Assembly: GCA_051530055.1 (NCBI GenBank)
Contig: CM121341.1
Location: 15,562,001-15,626,000, forward strand
Length of the DNA stretch: 64,000 nucleotides
DNA from: Neoechinorhynchus agilis
Lineage: Eukaryota > Acanthocephala
Direction of reading: 5' to 3'
The translations under genes and the position numbers were made by a program. Shown here in pieces: positions 24,500-35,890 of this stretch (within the stretch, counting starts at the first letter, position 1; the number at the start of each line of letters is the position of its first letter). The notes beneath the pieces were generated by a model, which was not told the origin of the DNA, searched no databases, and saw only the letters and a list, made by a program, of their open reading frames with translations.

Positions 24500-25695
24500 T
24501 TTCCATTCACAAAGGAACAGGAGATGGGGACCCCAAGTGATTCCAGGGTGCACTGGACCACTTCGACGCAACTACGGCCGTCCAGCAGATAATGAACGTA
24601 TCATCCACATATCTTAGCCAGAGATTCACACCATTCAACTTAAATAAGTATTTATCTTCCCATGTTCTCATATATAGCTCCGCCAATACTGGGGACAATG
24701 GACTTCCCATCAACCTGGTCAAAATTTTCATCTTCAAACACAAAGTTTGAATATTGTGTACAAAATTGGAGAAGCTGGCGCCAATTAACAGCTGAGATCT
24801 TCCATTCTGTACATTTTTCAATCAATAAGTTTGTGGCTAGCTCAATTACCTCTTTCACCCGTATCCTAGTAAATAATTACGTTACATTTGCTGAAACCAT
24901 CAGATCAGATTCGTTTGGATTCATCTTGTTCAATCGATCAATAAAATCTACTCCCGATTCAACCACATGATTTGACGGGGGTAGGAGCTGTTTAATAAAA
25001 CTCGATAATTTCCTCGATGAATTATAATTATAGAAAGAGTGTGCAGCGATGATCACTCGTACTTTGATGGATGTTTTGTGGATCTTTGCCAATAAATACA
25101 TTTTCGGTGTCTTTGCATTCACAGATCGTATTCTTTTATACTGCTCTTCTGGTAGACATTTCTTTTTCACTAATTTCAGATGCAATCTGCTAAGTTCATT
25201 CCCACGTTTCTCTGTGGGACAAACATCTAACCTCTTGAATTCATCCGTTTGGAGAATTTCTTCACCCAGTTGTTCCTTTATCGATTTTTAGTATACGTAA
25301 TCCATATCGTGCATTGATCTCTTTGAGCCTAACCAACATCTTATCCGTTACATTCGAAACCCGATTTTTTCCTTTCATAATCGCCCTATTGTAAGTTCCG
25401 TCAAATTCCCCTAATGGAACATTCTTAATTCTAATCGATAAGTCATACACCAACTCCTCCATCTTAGTTCTCAGGAGCAAATGTCAAAAGTTCCACCACT
25501 TCTTCAGGTAAGACTATATTTGAAAGGTTCTTGCGAGGAGCGACGTAAGACGCAACAGAGTGACTATGGAAACCATCATGACCCAGCAAACAGGTACTAT
25601 TTGACAATGCTTCTTTTAAATTGTAGTTTGACTGAAGAAGACCAACGAAAAGGCCGAAATTTTTCAAGATAAATCTATCTTTCTGAATCAAAGAT
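24500..25695 (-). mobile_element. Penelope-like retroelement relic
   Basis: Minus-strand blocks in PLE order: NLSNIVLPEEVVELLTF (N-terminal motif, near 25510); RILKIDKG (near 25270); PKMYLLAKIHKT with VRVIIAAHS (near 25080); then MGSPLSPVLAELYM and WLRYVDDTFII, the RT palm with the YVDD catalytic box (about 24600-24700). The blocks lie in different frames, so the copy is dead. Sequence after YVDD is short; no GIY-YIG nuclease seen. This is a different, more canonical subfamily than the PLE half of the composite at 54.8-56.5 kb. Confidence 0.82.
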
Positions 25696-26163
25696 CGCTA
25701 ATTGAAGCTGAAACTATAATGAATAATTTCTTTACCGTATGTATCAGTCTAAGCGATTCAATCACTTATCTGATGTAAGAGATCGGTGTGGCTTCATGCC
25801 AAGAAGGAAAACTCAAAAACCGAGGAAGGGATGTCCTAAATCTGAATCAATAGAACCGGCTTGCTAGCAAAAACATTTAAGATTTCCGGTTATGATTTCG
25901 TATCTTTCCGTGTTCTAAGCAATGCGGTTTTTATCTTTGTTTAATAAAGACTCACTTATAAAACTCCTTAGATTATTCAACACTAATACTTCACGTCTTA
26001 TGAGTTTGATCGATAACGTGTATATTCATTAGTAGAATCATTGTAATTTTGTTGACATGAAAAGTAAAACGACTTCAATCGATATGGTTACGTTCCTACA
26101 AGATGATCGATAATTCAAAACATGAATTATTTTCTAAAACCATTACGAAGATTTTAATGACAT

Positions 26164-27060
26164 GTGCCGTCCGGTGGTTTGGGCACCAGAAAAGCAGCTG
26201 ATAATTCTCTGCCAGCTTATTTGGGATCGTATGAAGCAAGCCGTAAAATAGTTCAATCTTTTCTTAGCGAGAATTACACCTTGGAAGAAGATTTCGTGGA
26301 GGCTCCGGTAGCGAGCAGGTGCCCGTCAATGATTGAAACCAATCACGTTGGGATTCACTCTTAGTAGCGAGAATTTCTTTAATTTCAGTTTCCTGTGAGC
26401 TGGTGAACCGATCTCGATTGGGCAGTCTCAACTATGGAATCAGATGATTGGCTCAATACTCTCCCAATTGCTTCCGTGGTTACACTTTTCTCCGACGAGA
26501 CAGTGAAGATCGCAGTGTCCCTGAGATTTGGAGTATCGATGTGCACATCCAATCGCTGACTTTGCGGAGCGACCGTGGAACCATTCAGACGCCATGGTCT
26601 CGTCTGTCGGCAATCAGTCAGGAAATACTCACAACACGCCGAAGTGAATGCAATTCTTAGTCGGGTAATGAATACTGCGAATGTGTCCAACATACTAGAG
26701 CCGTGCAATCTTTGCGAATCGTTGGCCGGACGCGACGAGAAGACAAATGGGACGCCTGGTGGACGCGCTCGCAGCCAGTAACATAAAATTCGCAGGCCGC
26801 TGAGGAACGCAAAGGCAAAATACAGGGAGCGGGGTCGAAATCATCATTTCGTTTTCATTTGGCGTTGAAACATTCGGATCTTTTGGTAAAGCGGCACATT
26901 ACCTGGTCAGTCAATTGCCCAAGATACTGAGACTAACCACTGGCGATCCGAGATCAGGAGCATTCCTCCTATAAAAAATAAGTCTGGCTGTACAACGGGG
27001 AAACGCTGCTTTCGTCCTTTCGACCGTTACACCAGGACTCCGGCTGAGTGATCCAGAGTG
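26164..27060 (+). mobile_element. RLE retrotransposon tail (copy R4), heavily decayed
   Basis: Fragments in order: SGGLGTRKAADNSLPAYLGS (26170), RHGLVCRQSVRKYSQHAEVN with SNILEPCNLC (26590-26720), and the C-terminal TGDPRSGAFLL then QRGNAA (about 26940-27010). Closest to copies R5 and R7 (SDGLGIRKAADISLPAYLGS). Several stops and frame changes. Confidence 0.7.
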
Positions 27061-27328
27061 ATGTCGTGGCTGTTTGTAAGGTATAAAAAGCAAAAAATTT
27101 CTACATTGAGAAAATTGCAATAGAGGAATTTTAACTGAAATCGCCAAATACTTTAACAATATTATCAAGAATTCATCTTATAACCTTCAGCGCGCAGACT
27201 TTTGCCTTTAGCAAAATAATTTTTATGGAAACAATGGATCTGAATTCATTCTCACATGCAAATAAATAAAGAAGCGCGATAGAAAAATTTCACAGGACGG
27301 CCAGTTCATAACTTATATCGAACGCCAT

Positions 27329-28715
27329 AAAAGTGATAAATCGATTTTTTACGATACGCATGAAATATTGAGGCTTATCTTCATGAACGAAATCTCGGAA
27401 AATTTGTCCATTTTCTTGCCTGAGAAGACCACGCACATAAAGTAATATTAAAGTTCTTTAACTACATATTCTAAATAATTCCATTAATCTGATTTATTAA
27501 AGAAAATTCAGCAGCAATCAAATTATTAAATGAGTATATTTTACAATAGTCAGTCTTTACCATGCATTATGTGCGATCATTTTTGCTATAAATTTTAGTA
27601 TATTTTTCAACATTGGTCTCATCAGTACTATTTCACCTACATTTGTATGTTATTTATATAAAAGAGGAAAACTCCACCGCTGTTTTTACCAAATGAATTC
27701 CGATAATTTGTAAAAGTAACCTAATTAAACATGAGAGGCATTCTTCAACGAGGCATCAAATCCAAGACCATAAAATTTAAAAACTCTCCGTTACAAAGTA
27801 TTTAGGCAAAAAGATCTTCAACTTTGTAGTTTTCAGTGGACAGCAACTAACATGAAATTTAACAATTTCTCTTCCAGAAGGAGCAAATTTGACTCCATTT
27901 CATTGTATAGAATTTATAGCTCGTTCATTATGATCATTCCACTTATTGTCGACATCCATTTTGCTGTAAAGACGTGAACAGCAAGATGCTTTGACACTTA
28001 TAAGTCCTTTTGCTTCATTTAAGGGCAAAACAACATCTGATTCATCGGGTATATTTTCTTCACAAAATTCAACATACTGAGTACTTGATAATTTTTCGAT
28101 AACTTCTTTGAGATCTTTAACTTGCGAAATATCCTTTCGGTTAAGTCGCAACTTTATTTCAGTTTCTTTTCCACAACCAAACATTGTCTTCAGCTTTAAT
28201 GAACAGTAGATGATATCCCTAGTTAAATCGATCAGATCAAAGTAATCTGGTCCTTCAACTGATCTGAAAAACGAATCGTCAAAGTACTTCTCCTTAGCCA
28301 GGTCATTTGTCTGTTTCAAAACGATTTCCCACACATTCTGGCAAACGCTTGGAATAATAGGATAATGGAGACGTAACATTGCGGATAATAATTGACGAAG
28401 ACACTCTTTTGATGGTTTAATGATCTTAGTTGCTTCAATGTAAAAATCAGAAAAATCACCTTTGAACAGTTGCTGAAGTTTTGATGATAGTTTTAGGTAT
28501 TCGAATTCTGTTAAATCATTCCGGAGTTCATTTGCAGTTTCCTTTATTCGATGCAACATCCATCGGTCAACAATTGATAAGCGTCCGTCTATTATGTCGA
28601 CGGAGTCGGCAAGATTATGAAGCATTTAGGTAATAGCACTTTTCGTATTTAAGGAAACGCTGTTTATGTTTAATGAAAAATTTGTTCACACCAACCCAAG
28701 TAAAGAGAATACATC
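27329..28715. repeat. Segmental duplication C, copy 2 (source copy)
   Basis: Near-identical partner of 21799-23008. It lies within the valyl-tRNA synthetase gene and includes its last coding exon and part of the preceding intron. Confidence 0.9.
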
Positions 28716-31178
28716 GCTTAAGCCGACTCCATCAAATTAATGCTTGAAAGCTTGGATGAGTTTTACTTCACAATTGATTAGCATTTAGGGATAAACAATG
28801 GTAATAAATCGATGGAAATATGTTACAAATGTTAAATAACGTCGATCGCCTGATTATTAATTAACTATGGTCTTCGTGTTACCCTTTGACTGATCAATTT
28901 CTAGAGGTTTTCATATTTAACGGTCAATTCAAGAAAAAAACGGCAAAACCAATTCAGTTTTAAATCAGCTAAATTTTTCTGAAGTCGAGATTAATATACT
29001 CAACGTCATGTTTATCATTGTTTAAAAGTTTCGTTGAACTTAAATACTCGAAAGAGCAGATTGTAAAACAGTTTAAAAAATTACTTGTTACAAACCTAAA
29101 AATCGACATTCCTTTCTAATCAATAGTGAAGCTTAAACTACAGCTATTTTCGTCATCGTAGGATTCCAAAATACCATAAATATATCGACAAGCATTCCAG
29201 AACTTATTAACATACTTCTGTCCGTCCGCGAATGACCTTTCAGCGTCCATTTTAATCGTTTCTTGCTTGAAATAATAATTGAGACACGCATATCGAAACG
29301 CGTCAACTCCGTATTTTTCTACGATGTCAATAGGATTAATAACGTTTCCCTTGGACTTTGACATCTTCTTACCCTTCGTATCCACAATTAATCCATGAAG
29401 TAAAATTCTTTTAAATGGTAAGCGATTGCTTAAAGCAAGACTCATCATAACCATTTTAGTTACCCACGGGGTTTGTGTTGGGTTTTTGTTGTTGTGGTTG
29501 GGTGGTGTGGTGTTTGTTGTTTTGTTGTTGTGTTTTTGGTTTTTTGTGTTTTTTTTGTTTGGGTTGTGTGTTTGTGGTGGGTGTGTGGTTGTTGGGTTTT
29601 TTGTTTTGGGGGTTTGTGTGTTGTGTTTTTTTGTTTTTGGGTTGAAGTTTCTTTTCCGCTGACATAGTGGTACTCTGTAACTCTTGTTCGAGTGAACTCG
29701 ACTTAAATAACCTAGCTGAGATAATCATCCAGCTCTAAGTTCTCTTGCTTCATACACATTGAATCCGTCCACAGCTGGAACTCTGCAGCGCATACAATCA
29801 TTAGAATCGATTACCGATTTTCGAAGAAGATTGTGAGTGTTCCCGATTTCGAAATCCATGAAGTCATGAGCAGGACTAATTTTAACAATTCCTGTGCCTT
29901 TAAAACTGCGGCATGGTTCAACGTAAACCCAAGAGAGAACCACGGTCGCCAAGTATATCCGGATAGACGCGCTTATCCGCTATAAAAGGAATTCTTTCAC
30001 CAGTCAATGGATTACAAGCCATTCGCCCTATAAGATGAGACTTTGAAACATCGTCAGGATTTACGGCAAGAGCAACATCACCGAATATCGTCTCGGGTCT
30101 TCTTGTAGCTACCTCGACCCAATCGCCAGTGAAGTCATCGATGTCATACCGAACAAAAAACATTCTACCAAGCTCTATAGAACGACCGCTTGGCAACCGA
30201 TATTTGGTCCCCCCTATCATTTCCACGAGTTTTACTTCAGTGTCGGACACCGTCGTCTGTAGAAAAGAACTCCAATTCACGAGTTGTTCCTGTCTTCTAA
30301 TAAACGGTTTGTTATCTCGCGATTTCTTGTATCGTAACTTTTGAAACGAGTCAACAACGAAATTATTAAAACTATCATTTAGAGTGTAGTATTCTCTGCA
30401 CATGTTTGTTCGATCTTTTAAGTAAAACAAATATTCTAAATTTTAAATGGCCATATCAAAGATTGAAAGATCGTCCATTAACGCAAAACTTTTGGTAAGA
30501 ATATAACAGAGAAAAATAAATTGCGTAATACCTGTTTTTAAGTAATTTGAATCACTAAGAATTTTGGGAGCAAAATCTCCAAGAAAAGAGATTTTTAAAG
30601 TTAAAATAAGATACCAATTCGTAAAACTAAGTTTAAATATTAATTACACTTCTAAACGTATCTTTCATTCAGAAAACTAAGGCGATTGGAAAAATAACTT
30701 TTGAACGCAGACAACAAAAAGGTAGTAAATATCTAAAACTTTAGTTCGAAATCGAACGAACATGCCTATCCCAGCATAGTTTCACTCCCAATTTCTTCAA
30801 CTGAGACTTCATTTCTTGTCTCCTTTTATCCGTCCATGCTCTGATCGTGCATTGATCGATTTTTCTAGAATCTCTCAAAGCGCTTCGGGCAGCCAAGTGA
30901 CCAGCAATGCCAGCGTGATCAAATCCGGGTATCCAACTTATTTCGTTTCCATAAAGCATCAACTGCGACCTAACATGAACGTCCTGAATTACAGCATTAA
31001 ATGCATGTCCTATATGAAGTTGACCGGTTACGTTTGGTGGAGGCAATACCATGGTGTTTCCAGCCAACGAGTACGGCGTAGATACTTTTGACTTTACGTT
31101 TGTCTCCATCCTTAAAGTGTCATATTTAGACGGAAGCTTGCTGAAGCGGTAGCCATTAGATGTGATTAATTTTGACAT
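27900..31178 (-). CDS. Valyl-tRNA synthetase, core interrupted
   Basis: Class I synthetase that charges tRNA-Val; probably the mitochondrial or a divergent form. Exon at 31178-30766 carries PPPNVTGQLHIGHAFN (HIGH motif) and WIPGFDHAGIA. It splices, apparently through a GC-AG intron (AG|GCATGT ... TGTGCAG|A), to 30396 and on (WDR joined to EYYTLND, then EQLVNWSSFLQTTVSDTEV). The editing domain follows (TRRPETIFGDVALAVNP; GTGIVKISPAHDF), with a frame change near 29935 and an in-frame TGA at 29725-29727. Coding-like sequence continues (LSQLGYLSRV, RVPLCQRKR) to a 177-bp G/T tract and resumes on its other side with VTKMVMMSLAL and GKKMSKSKGNVINP (KMSKS). About 200 family residues are missing at the tract. 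The last exon (to 27900) has the anticodon-binding domain (VDRWMLHRIKE). Either an assembly defect or a dying gene. Confidence 0.8.
29468..29644. repeat. 177-bp tract containing only G and T
   Basis: Every base from 29468 to 29644 is G or T on the plus strand, with no simple repeat unit. It sits between two coding stretches of the valyl-tRNA synthetase, in place of the segment that should hold the rest of the catalytic core. Confidence 0.97.
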
Positions 31179-32305
31179 ATCGAAAATTAGGATGTTATCT
31201 GAAGGAAAAGGAGGTCGATGAACTTAGGTGGTGGCCTATAAAATTTCAAATTTTACTAATATTCACGGCGATATCTTCAACGATCATTTTTGAAATAAAA
31301 TGTACATCCTAAATTAATTGTTGGTTTTCGTTCGTCGAATTTACTCACCAATAAGTGACTTGTTTTAATTTGAGAACCAACTGCTTTGAAAAGACCACTA
31401 ATATGTGAAACGAATGGCTCAAACTTTGATTGAAGTTATTTTTAGTTGAAAAGATGCATGCTGATACTTCGCTAAAAATTTCGAACCTAGTAGATTTTAT
31501 TTATAGAAATGAATTCATGAAAAGGTGACTGATTTAAATTTGAAAATGGAACGATCTCTAAATGTTGTTGGGATGACTTTGAGCTTATTTTCAATAGAAT
31601 CATGAAAAATTAATTCGTAAAAACGTAAGAATTAAAGCATGAAAGGGTTCACTTGAGCAAATCAAATCAATGATTTTGAGAAATACACGCAAAAGCGGGA
31701 TTCGCCACACTTCGACGTGCTGGAAAAATAACGATACTTTCCATCAAGGAGTATACTTATTAGCGAGTTACATAACAGCAGCAGTCATTAGTCAATTGAA
31801 TTTAATCCTTGGTGTTGCGCTGTTTATTAAAATGGACATTGAAAATTCGTTGATTTTGCTTTACTATAAGTAATCTAATGTTTGTTTACGACGGAAAAAT
31901 TGTAGGAATTTTATTAAATCCGATATTTAGGCACAATATTGTGCCTTTATTAAGGTTGCTTGTGAAAAAATTTCAAGTGTAAATTGTGCCCAAATATCGG
32001 ATTTAATAAAATTCCTTCGAATTTTCCGCCATAAACAAACACGAATAATTCAATTTTCAGACTGCTAACCTAATGCACGAAAGCATAAAAACGGGAGTCG
32101 AATTATGATTGTAAACGAAACGGGTTCAAATACAGTTTTACATTCGTTGAAAAAACAACTAAAACTGATTGAATCAAAGAAATAATCTGATTGATTGCAA
32201 AAAAATACTTTTGTGTGAAAACTTATATAGTATATTTAATCCAGGAGACATTCGTGAGGATGGTATATAATGGTGCTCAATGAGCCTCACGAATTCCTTT
32301 TGACT
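31179..32305. other. Intergenic region with inverted repeat
   Basis: No gene recognised; contains the inverted repeat at 31873-32070. Confidence 0.5.
31873..32070. repeat. Inverted dimer of dispersed repeat family 1
   Basis: Left arm (31873-31950) contains GTTTGTTTACGACGGAAAAA, GGAATTTTATTAAATCCGAT and GGCACAATATTGTGCC. Right arm (about 31985-32065) is its reverse complement and ends in AATTCAATTTTCAGAC, matching the start of the copy at 2293. The arms are about 80 bp around a spacer of about 35 bp. Looks like a foldback or MITE-like element. Confidence 0.75.
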
Positions 32306-32996
32306 TTATTCATCTTCCGCCGGCAAAACCTCTTTAGGTAACAACTTGTATCCACATCCTTTTCTTATGATCTTAACCGGATTACCAGTGAGATCAGCGA
32401 CTGTCGATCCGCTTCTATCGCCATCATGTATAACTATTTCTCCACCATCAACGATCAAATCAATGTTTGCAGCAATCTGAGGCATAAGTTAAATTTTATG
32501 ATTTCAGAAAAAAATCACAAAATTTGGGCTTTAGTTCGGACCACTAAGATTGGCACTGGTCAGTGCGATACACATACCGAGCTTTTGTTCTACTTGCCCA
32601 CAGAGATCAATCATGAAATTATCGTCCGGAATCCGAATGCCAATTGTGGCATTTTTGGGATTTAAAAAATGAGGAAGATGCAAAGATCGATTTAGAACAA
32701 AAGTGAAAGGTCCCGGAAGCAGTTCGCTGAACAGATTGCGAAATCCGGTATGCCTAATGTCCTCCAGTTTGGTGTATTTACCAATTTGATCGATATTCGA
32801 CAAACAGATAGCAAGAGGCCTAGATTCGTCCCTACCTTTAATGGCATAAATTTTATTCACAGCCTTCTCGGAAGAGGCTAAACAACAAATCCCGTAGATC
32901 GTGTCTGTAGGCACAACCAAAGTGGAGTGATTTTTCCAACAATTTAACGATTTCAGTGAAATTAACATCAGTCGATTTCACTGTTGGAGTTTTCAT
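32306..32996 (-). CDS. YrdC/Sua5-domain protein (threonylcarbamoyl-AMP synthase, YRDC-like)
   Basis: Makes threonylcarbamoyl-AMP from Thr, bicarbonate and ATP for tRNA t6A37 modification. The main exon (about 32968-32531) carries VVPTDTIYGICCLA, KGRDESRPLAICL, FSELLPGPFTFVL, IGIRIPD and ALTSANLSGP, all core YrdC motifs. The last exon, 32476-32306, starts after GCCTCAG and carries DLIVDGGE, SGSTVADL and VKIIRKGCG, the conserved end. A donor in the right phase for the intron between them was not found. The natural N-terminus (ATG 32996; DVNFTEIVKLLEKS) is one frame off from VVPTDTIYG, with the shift in or near the A-run at about 32935. This may be a sequencing error or an early lesion. The ATG is only 8 bp from the edge of duplication A. 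Confidence 0.8.
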
Positions 32997-33003
32997 CTAA
33001 AAA

Positions 33004-33190
33004 CTCTCCAGCTTTATTCTATAGTTTAGTCTACTTGGAGCAGTATACGGAACAAAGTTGGGACCAAAGCTTAGGATTTCCAGTACTTCACTAGGAAGTA
33101 CAAAGTTCGAAATATTTACGACATCCTTAGTATGATCCGATGGAAGGAAAAACCTCCCATGTGTGAGACGACTAATTTTCCGACACTGAC
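33004..33190 (-). mobile_element. Penelope-like N-terminal fragment
   Basis: The minus strand reads VVNISNFVLPSEVLEILSFG then PNFVPYTAPSRL, like the N-terminal block of PLE polyproteins and like the relic at 25.5 kb. It is head to head with RLE copy R5. A matching copy lies at 49976-50170. Confidence 0.6.
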
Positions 33191-33198
33191 GGTTGTAG

Positions 33199-34375
33199 AT
33201 GAATTTTGAATTGAATGCTGCGAAATGCGAGATTTTAGTGATGAACGTGGATGATGTGGCATCCAGCCAACTTATCGTGAAATATTTTCAGAACTTGGTC
33301 CCCGGGATAGAGCTGATCACTTTAGATTGGTTGAGTCTTCTAGGAAGTTGCATTTTTGGTTCTAATTTCGAAGCAGCGATTGCCAATCTTCAACCGCCAC
33401 TTTCGGTACTGTGCGAACGAGTTGATGAATTATCTTCACATGAGGCTCTTTTCCTGATCAAGAACACCATTTTCATTCCAAAACTGCACCTTTTTAGACA
33501 TAAAGATAAGCCGGCAAAATTAGACGAGACGGTGATAGCCTATCTCGAGAAAACTTTAAATACTCAGCTGCAAGACAAGGCCTGGCGTCAAGCGTCCTTG
33601 CCTTTATCGTCCGACGGTTTGGGTATCCGCAAAGCAGCTGATATTTCTCTGCCAGCTTATTTGGGATCGTATGAAGCAAGTCGCTTAGTAGTTAAATCCG
33701 TTCTGTGCGAGAATTACACTTTGGATGAAGATTTCATGGAGGCGCTTAATCTTTGGTGTGGAGATTCAGGCAGCGAACAGGTAGCCGTGCGTGACGAGAC
33801 AGTAAGGATTGCACTGAGGCTTGGGGTACCGATGTGCACATCCCATCGCTGCCGTTGCGGAGCGACCGCCATGGTATCGTCCTTCGGCAATCAGGCGAAA
33901 GGTACTCACGCTATTCCGAAATGAACGCAATTGTTAGTCGTGTCCTGAATACTGTGAATGCGCCCAACATCCTAGAGCCTAGCAATATTTGCCGACTCGA
34001 TGGCCGTAGGCCGGACGGTGTCCCAGCATTCCCGTGGGGATAAGGAAAATGCCTTCTCTGGGACGCCACGTTCGTGGACACGCTCGCAACCAGGGGGAGT
34101 TGCAACCGCCGCGAACGCAAAAGGACAAAATACAGGGACCTGAGCCGGAATCATTATTTTGTTCCCTTTAGTGTCGAGACGCTCGGGTCATTTGGTACCG
34201 CGGCACAGGACCGTGTTAAGCAATTGTCTAAGAGATTGAGATGAATCACTGGCGATCAGAGGGCAGGAGCATTCCTTCTGTAAAACATAAGTCTGGCTGT
34301 GCAACGAGGGAACACTGCATCAGTCCTTTCGACCGTTACACCAGGACGGCAGATGAGTGATCCAGAGCGGTGATG
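33199..34375 (+). mobile_element. RLE retrotransposon tail (copy R5)
   Basis: 5'-truncated. Begins after the RT palm (LNAAKCEILVMNVDD, LLGSCIFGSN), continues with KLDETVIAYLEKTLNTQL and GLGIRKAADISLPAYLGS, then CRCGAT of the zinc knuckle. A frame change follows, then SNICRLDGRRPDGVPAFPWG (endonuclease) and the C-terminal QRGNTASVLSTVTPG. Broken by several stops. R7 in block A copy 2 is its duplicate. Confidence 0.78.
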
Positions 34376-34639
34376 TGAGGTAATCAAAGTAAAATAATAA
34401 AGCAACTAGGTTTGGAAAAAAATAATAAATTATTTTTATTCTGCATTGGAGTCCATGAATATTTTAATTTTCTACGATTTTTCAAAAACTTTCGACATCA
34501 TAGACATCGACCTCATTTTGAATATCATAGAGTGTTTGCCCATTTAAATAATATTCTGAGATGTAAGCGTTTCTTCTTCAAAGACGATCCTCAACGAACG
34601 TGTTGCTTTCAAACCTCAGGTCTTACTACTGTCGCCGAG

Positions 34640-35030
34640 CTTTTTTCCTGGCAAATCAAAAAATGGTGAAAAAGTTAACTTCTGGGATTCACCTATCAGT
34701 GTATGCGGTAAATATAACGGTGCTCATCATTCAAATGACGGTCTCTATTTCGATTAATTGTAATCGATTTTTTACTAGGGATTTCAACGATTTGACTTGC
34801 CAGGCGGTGAGACCAGCATGTATCAAGGAGAAGATTTTGATCGATGGAGTCAAATGCTTTATGAATGTCGACTTGGATGAGTCGAGAGATAAATAAAAGA
34901 CGTGCATCGAGATTATGAAGAAGAGAATCGAAGATAAGAAAAGCCTGACCAGAAACTGAATTGAATGGGTGAAATTTTTCGATTGAAGATTGGCAGAAGG
35001 TGTGCTTTAAAGCATCTAGAAAAGGAATTT
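34640..35030 (-). mobile_element. LINE reverse transcriptase relic
   Basis: The minus strand reads FNSVSGQAF and then VDIHKAFDSIDQNLLLDTC, the RT palm block with its catalytic Asp. The stretch near 34960-35015 is close to the reverse complement of 42750-42830, so it belongs to the same LINE family as the relic at 41.3-43.7 kb. Duplicated at 51556-51950. Confidence 0.65.
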
Positions 35031-35344
35031 AGACATTTTGTAAAATATTCCTCGCCTTGATGGAAGACAATATCTTAGAAGAAATTTCAATCTTGGCGAA
35101 AAGCAGCAATCGCCTGGATAAAATCTGTATATTTTTATGAGGTTATTTATGCAATGTGCTCAGAACGCTTTCTAGGTTTCATTTTAAACGTCAGTAGCAT
35201 AGATTTCCTTCCCATCAAAGACCGTCGCTTTGACCTAAAGGCCCAATAAGCTCTGAACGGTTTCTATGGGAAGCAACCACTCGATAATAAAGAATATTTT
35301 TCTTAACGAATAGATGAGCTTTATTAATTATGCTGCTTCGTTCC

Positions 35345-35890
35345 TTAACCTTTCTTTTTGGATCTTTGCTTTCCGAAAGTAAAGAGTCCGACAATCGCTG
35401 CTCCCAATAATCCAGCGGCTCCAAATGTAAGTGCGGTAGTAGATAGTTCACGAAATTTCATTTCTTCGATTTCATTTTTAAGCTCAATTGCGTCCTTGTT
35501 TTGAGGATTGATTTCGAGAATGGAATCAACTAATCGGATGGCTTTCTCCGGAAATCCGAGTTTAGCTTCAGCGATTGCCATGTAGAGCAAATACTTACCA
35601 GTTAAACTGTCATCATGACTTTCATTATATAATGAACGAATGAGTTCATTTCCCCGTTTGATTAGTTCAGGTTTCTTTTTCGGTTGAAGAATAAGGGCAG
35701 AAGCGTAGTTGAACGTCGCGGATGATCCAGCTAAACCATTGTAACGATGCAACTCCTCTTCGTAAGCCGCCTTAAATGACCGAAAAGTCAAATCGTCAAT
35801 TTCACAGTCCAAACGCTGAAGCATCCGTGATTCTAGACTTATTTCCGCGTATGAACTGCAATCACATTTCTTCCGGCGAATAAGCGTCAT
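35345..35890 (-). CDS. FIS1: Mitochondrial fission 1 protein (FIS1), copy 1
   Basis: Tail-anchored outer mitochondrial/peroxisomal membrane adaptor that recruits the fission dynamin. 181 residues, single exon, ATG 35890. The TPR-like core has FNYASALILQPKKKPELIK, GKYLLYMAIAEAKLGFPEKA and ILEINPQNKDAIELK, matching FIS1 TPR1/TPR2. A C-terminal membrane helix (LTFGAAGLLGAAIVGLFTF) is followed by a basic tail ending RSKKKG, the FIS1 topology. The N-terminus is about 30 residues longer than in vertebrate FIS1. It is flanked by retroelement tails and duplicated at 52261-52806 with the same predicted protein. Confidence 0.92.
   Translation of the reverse strand: MTLIRRKKCDCSSYAEISLESRMLQRLDCEIDDLTFRSFKAAYEEELHRYNGLAGSSATFNYASALILQPKKKPELIKRGNELIRSLYNESHDDSLTGKYLLYMAIAEAKLGFPEKAIRLVDSILEINPQNKDAIELKNEIEEMKFRELSTTALTFGAAGLLGAAIVGLFTFGKQRSKKKG

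Noticed and set aside
24500-24617. C-terminal extension of the 23802 frame
   Set aside because: It is antisense to the Penelope-like RT and not a natural protein end.
29725-29727. TGA in valyl-tRNA synthetase as a selenocysteine codon
   Set aside because: No selenoprotein is known in this family, and the TGA lies beside a frame change and the suspect G/T tract.
29426-29728. Frames of 60-90 codons rich in Gly/Val/Phe/Trp (plus) or Lys/Gln/Thr/Asn (minus) across the G/T tract
   Set aside because: They arise only because a two-letter sequence lacks most stop codons; composition is not protein-like.
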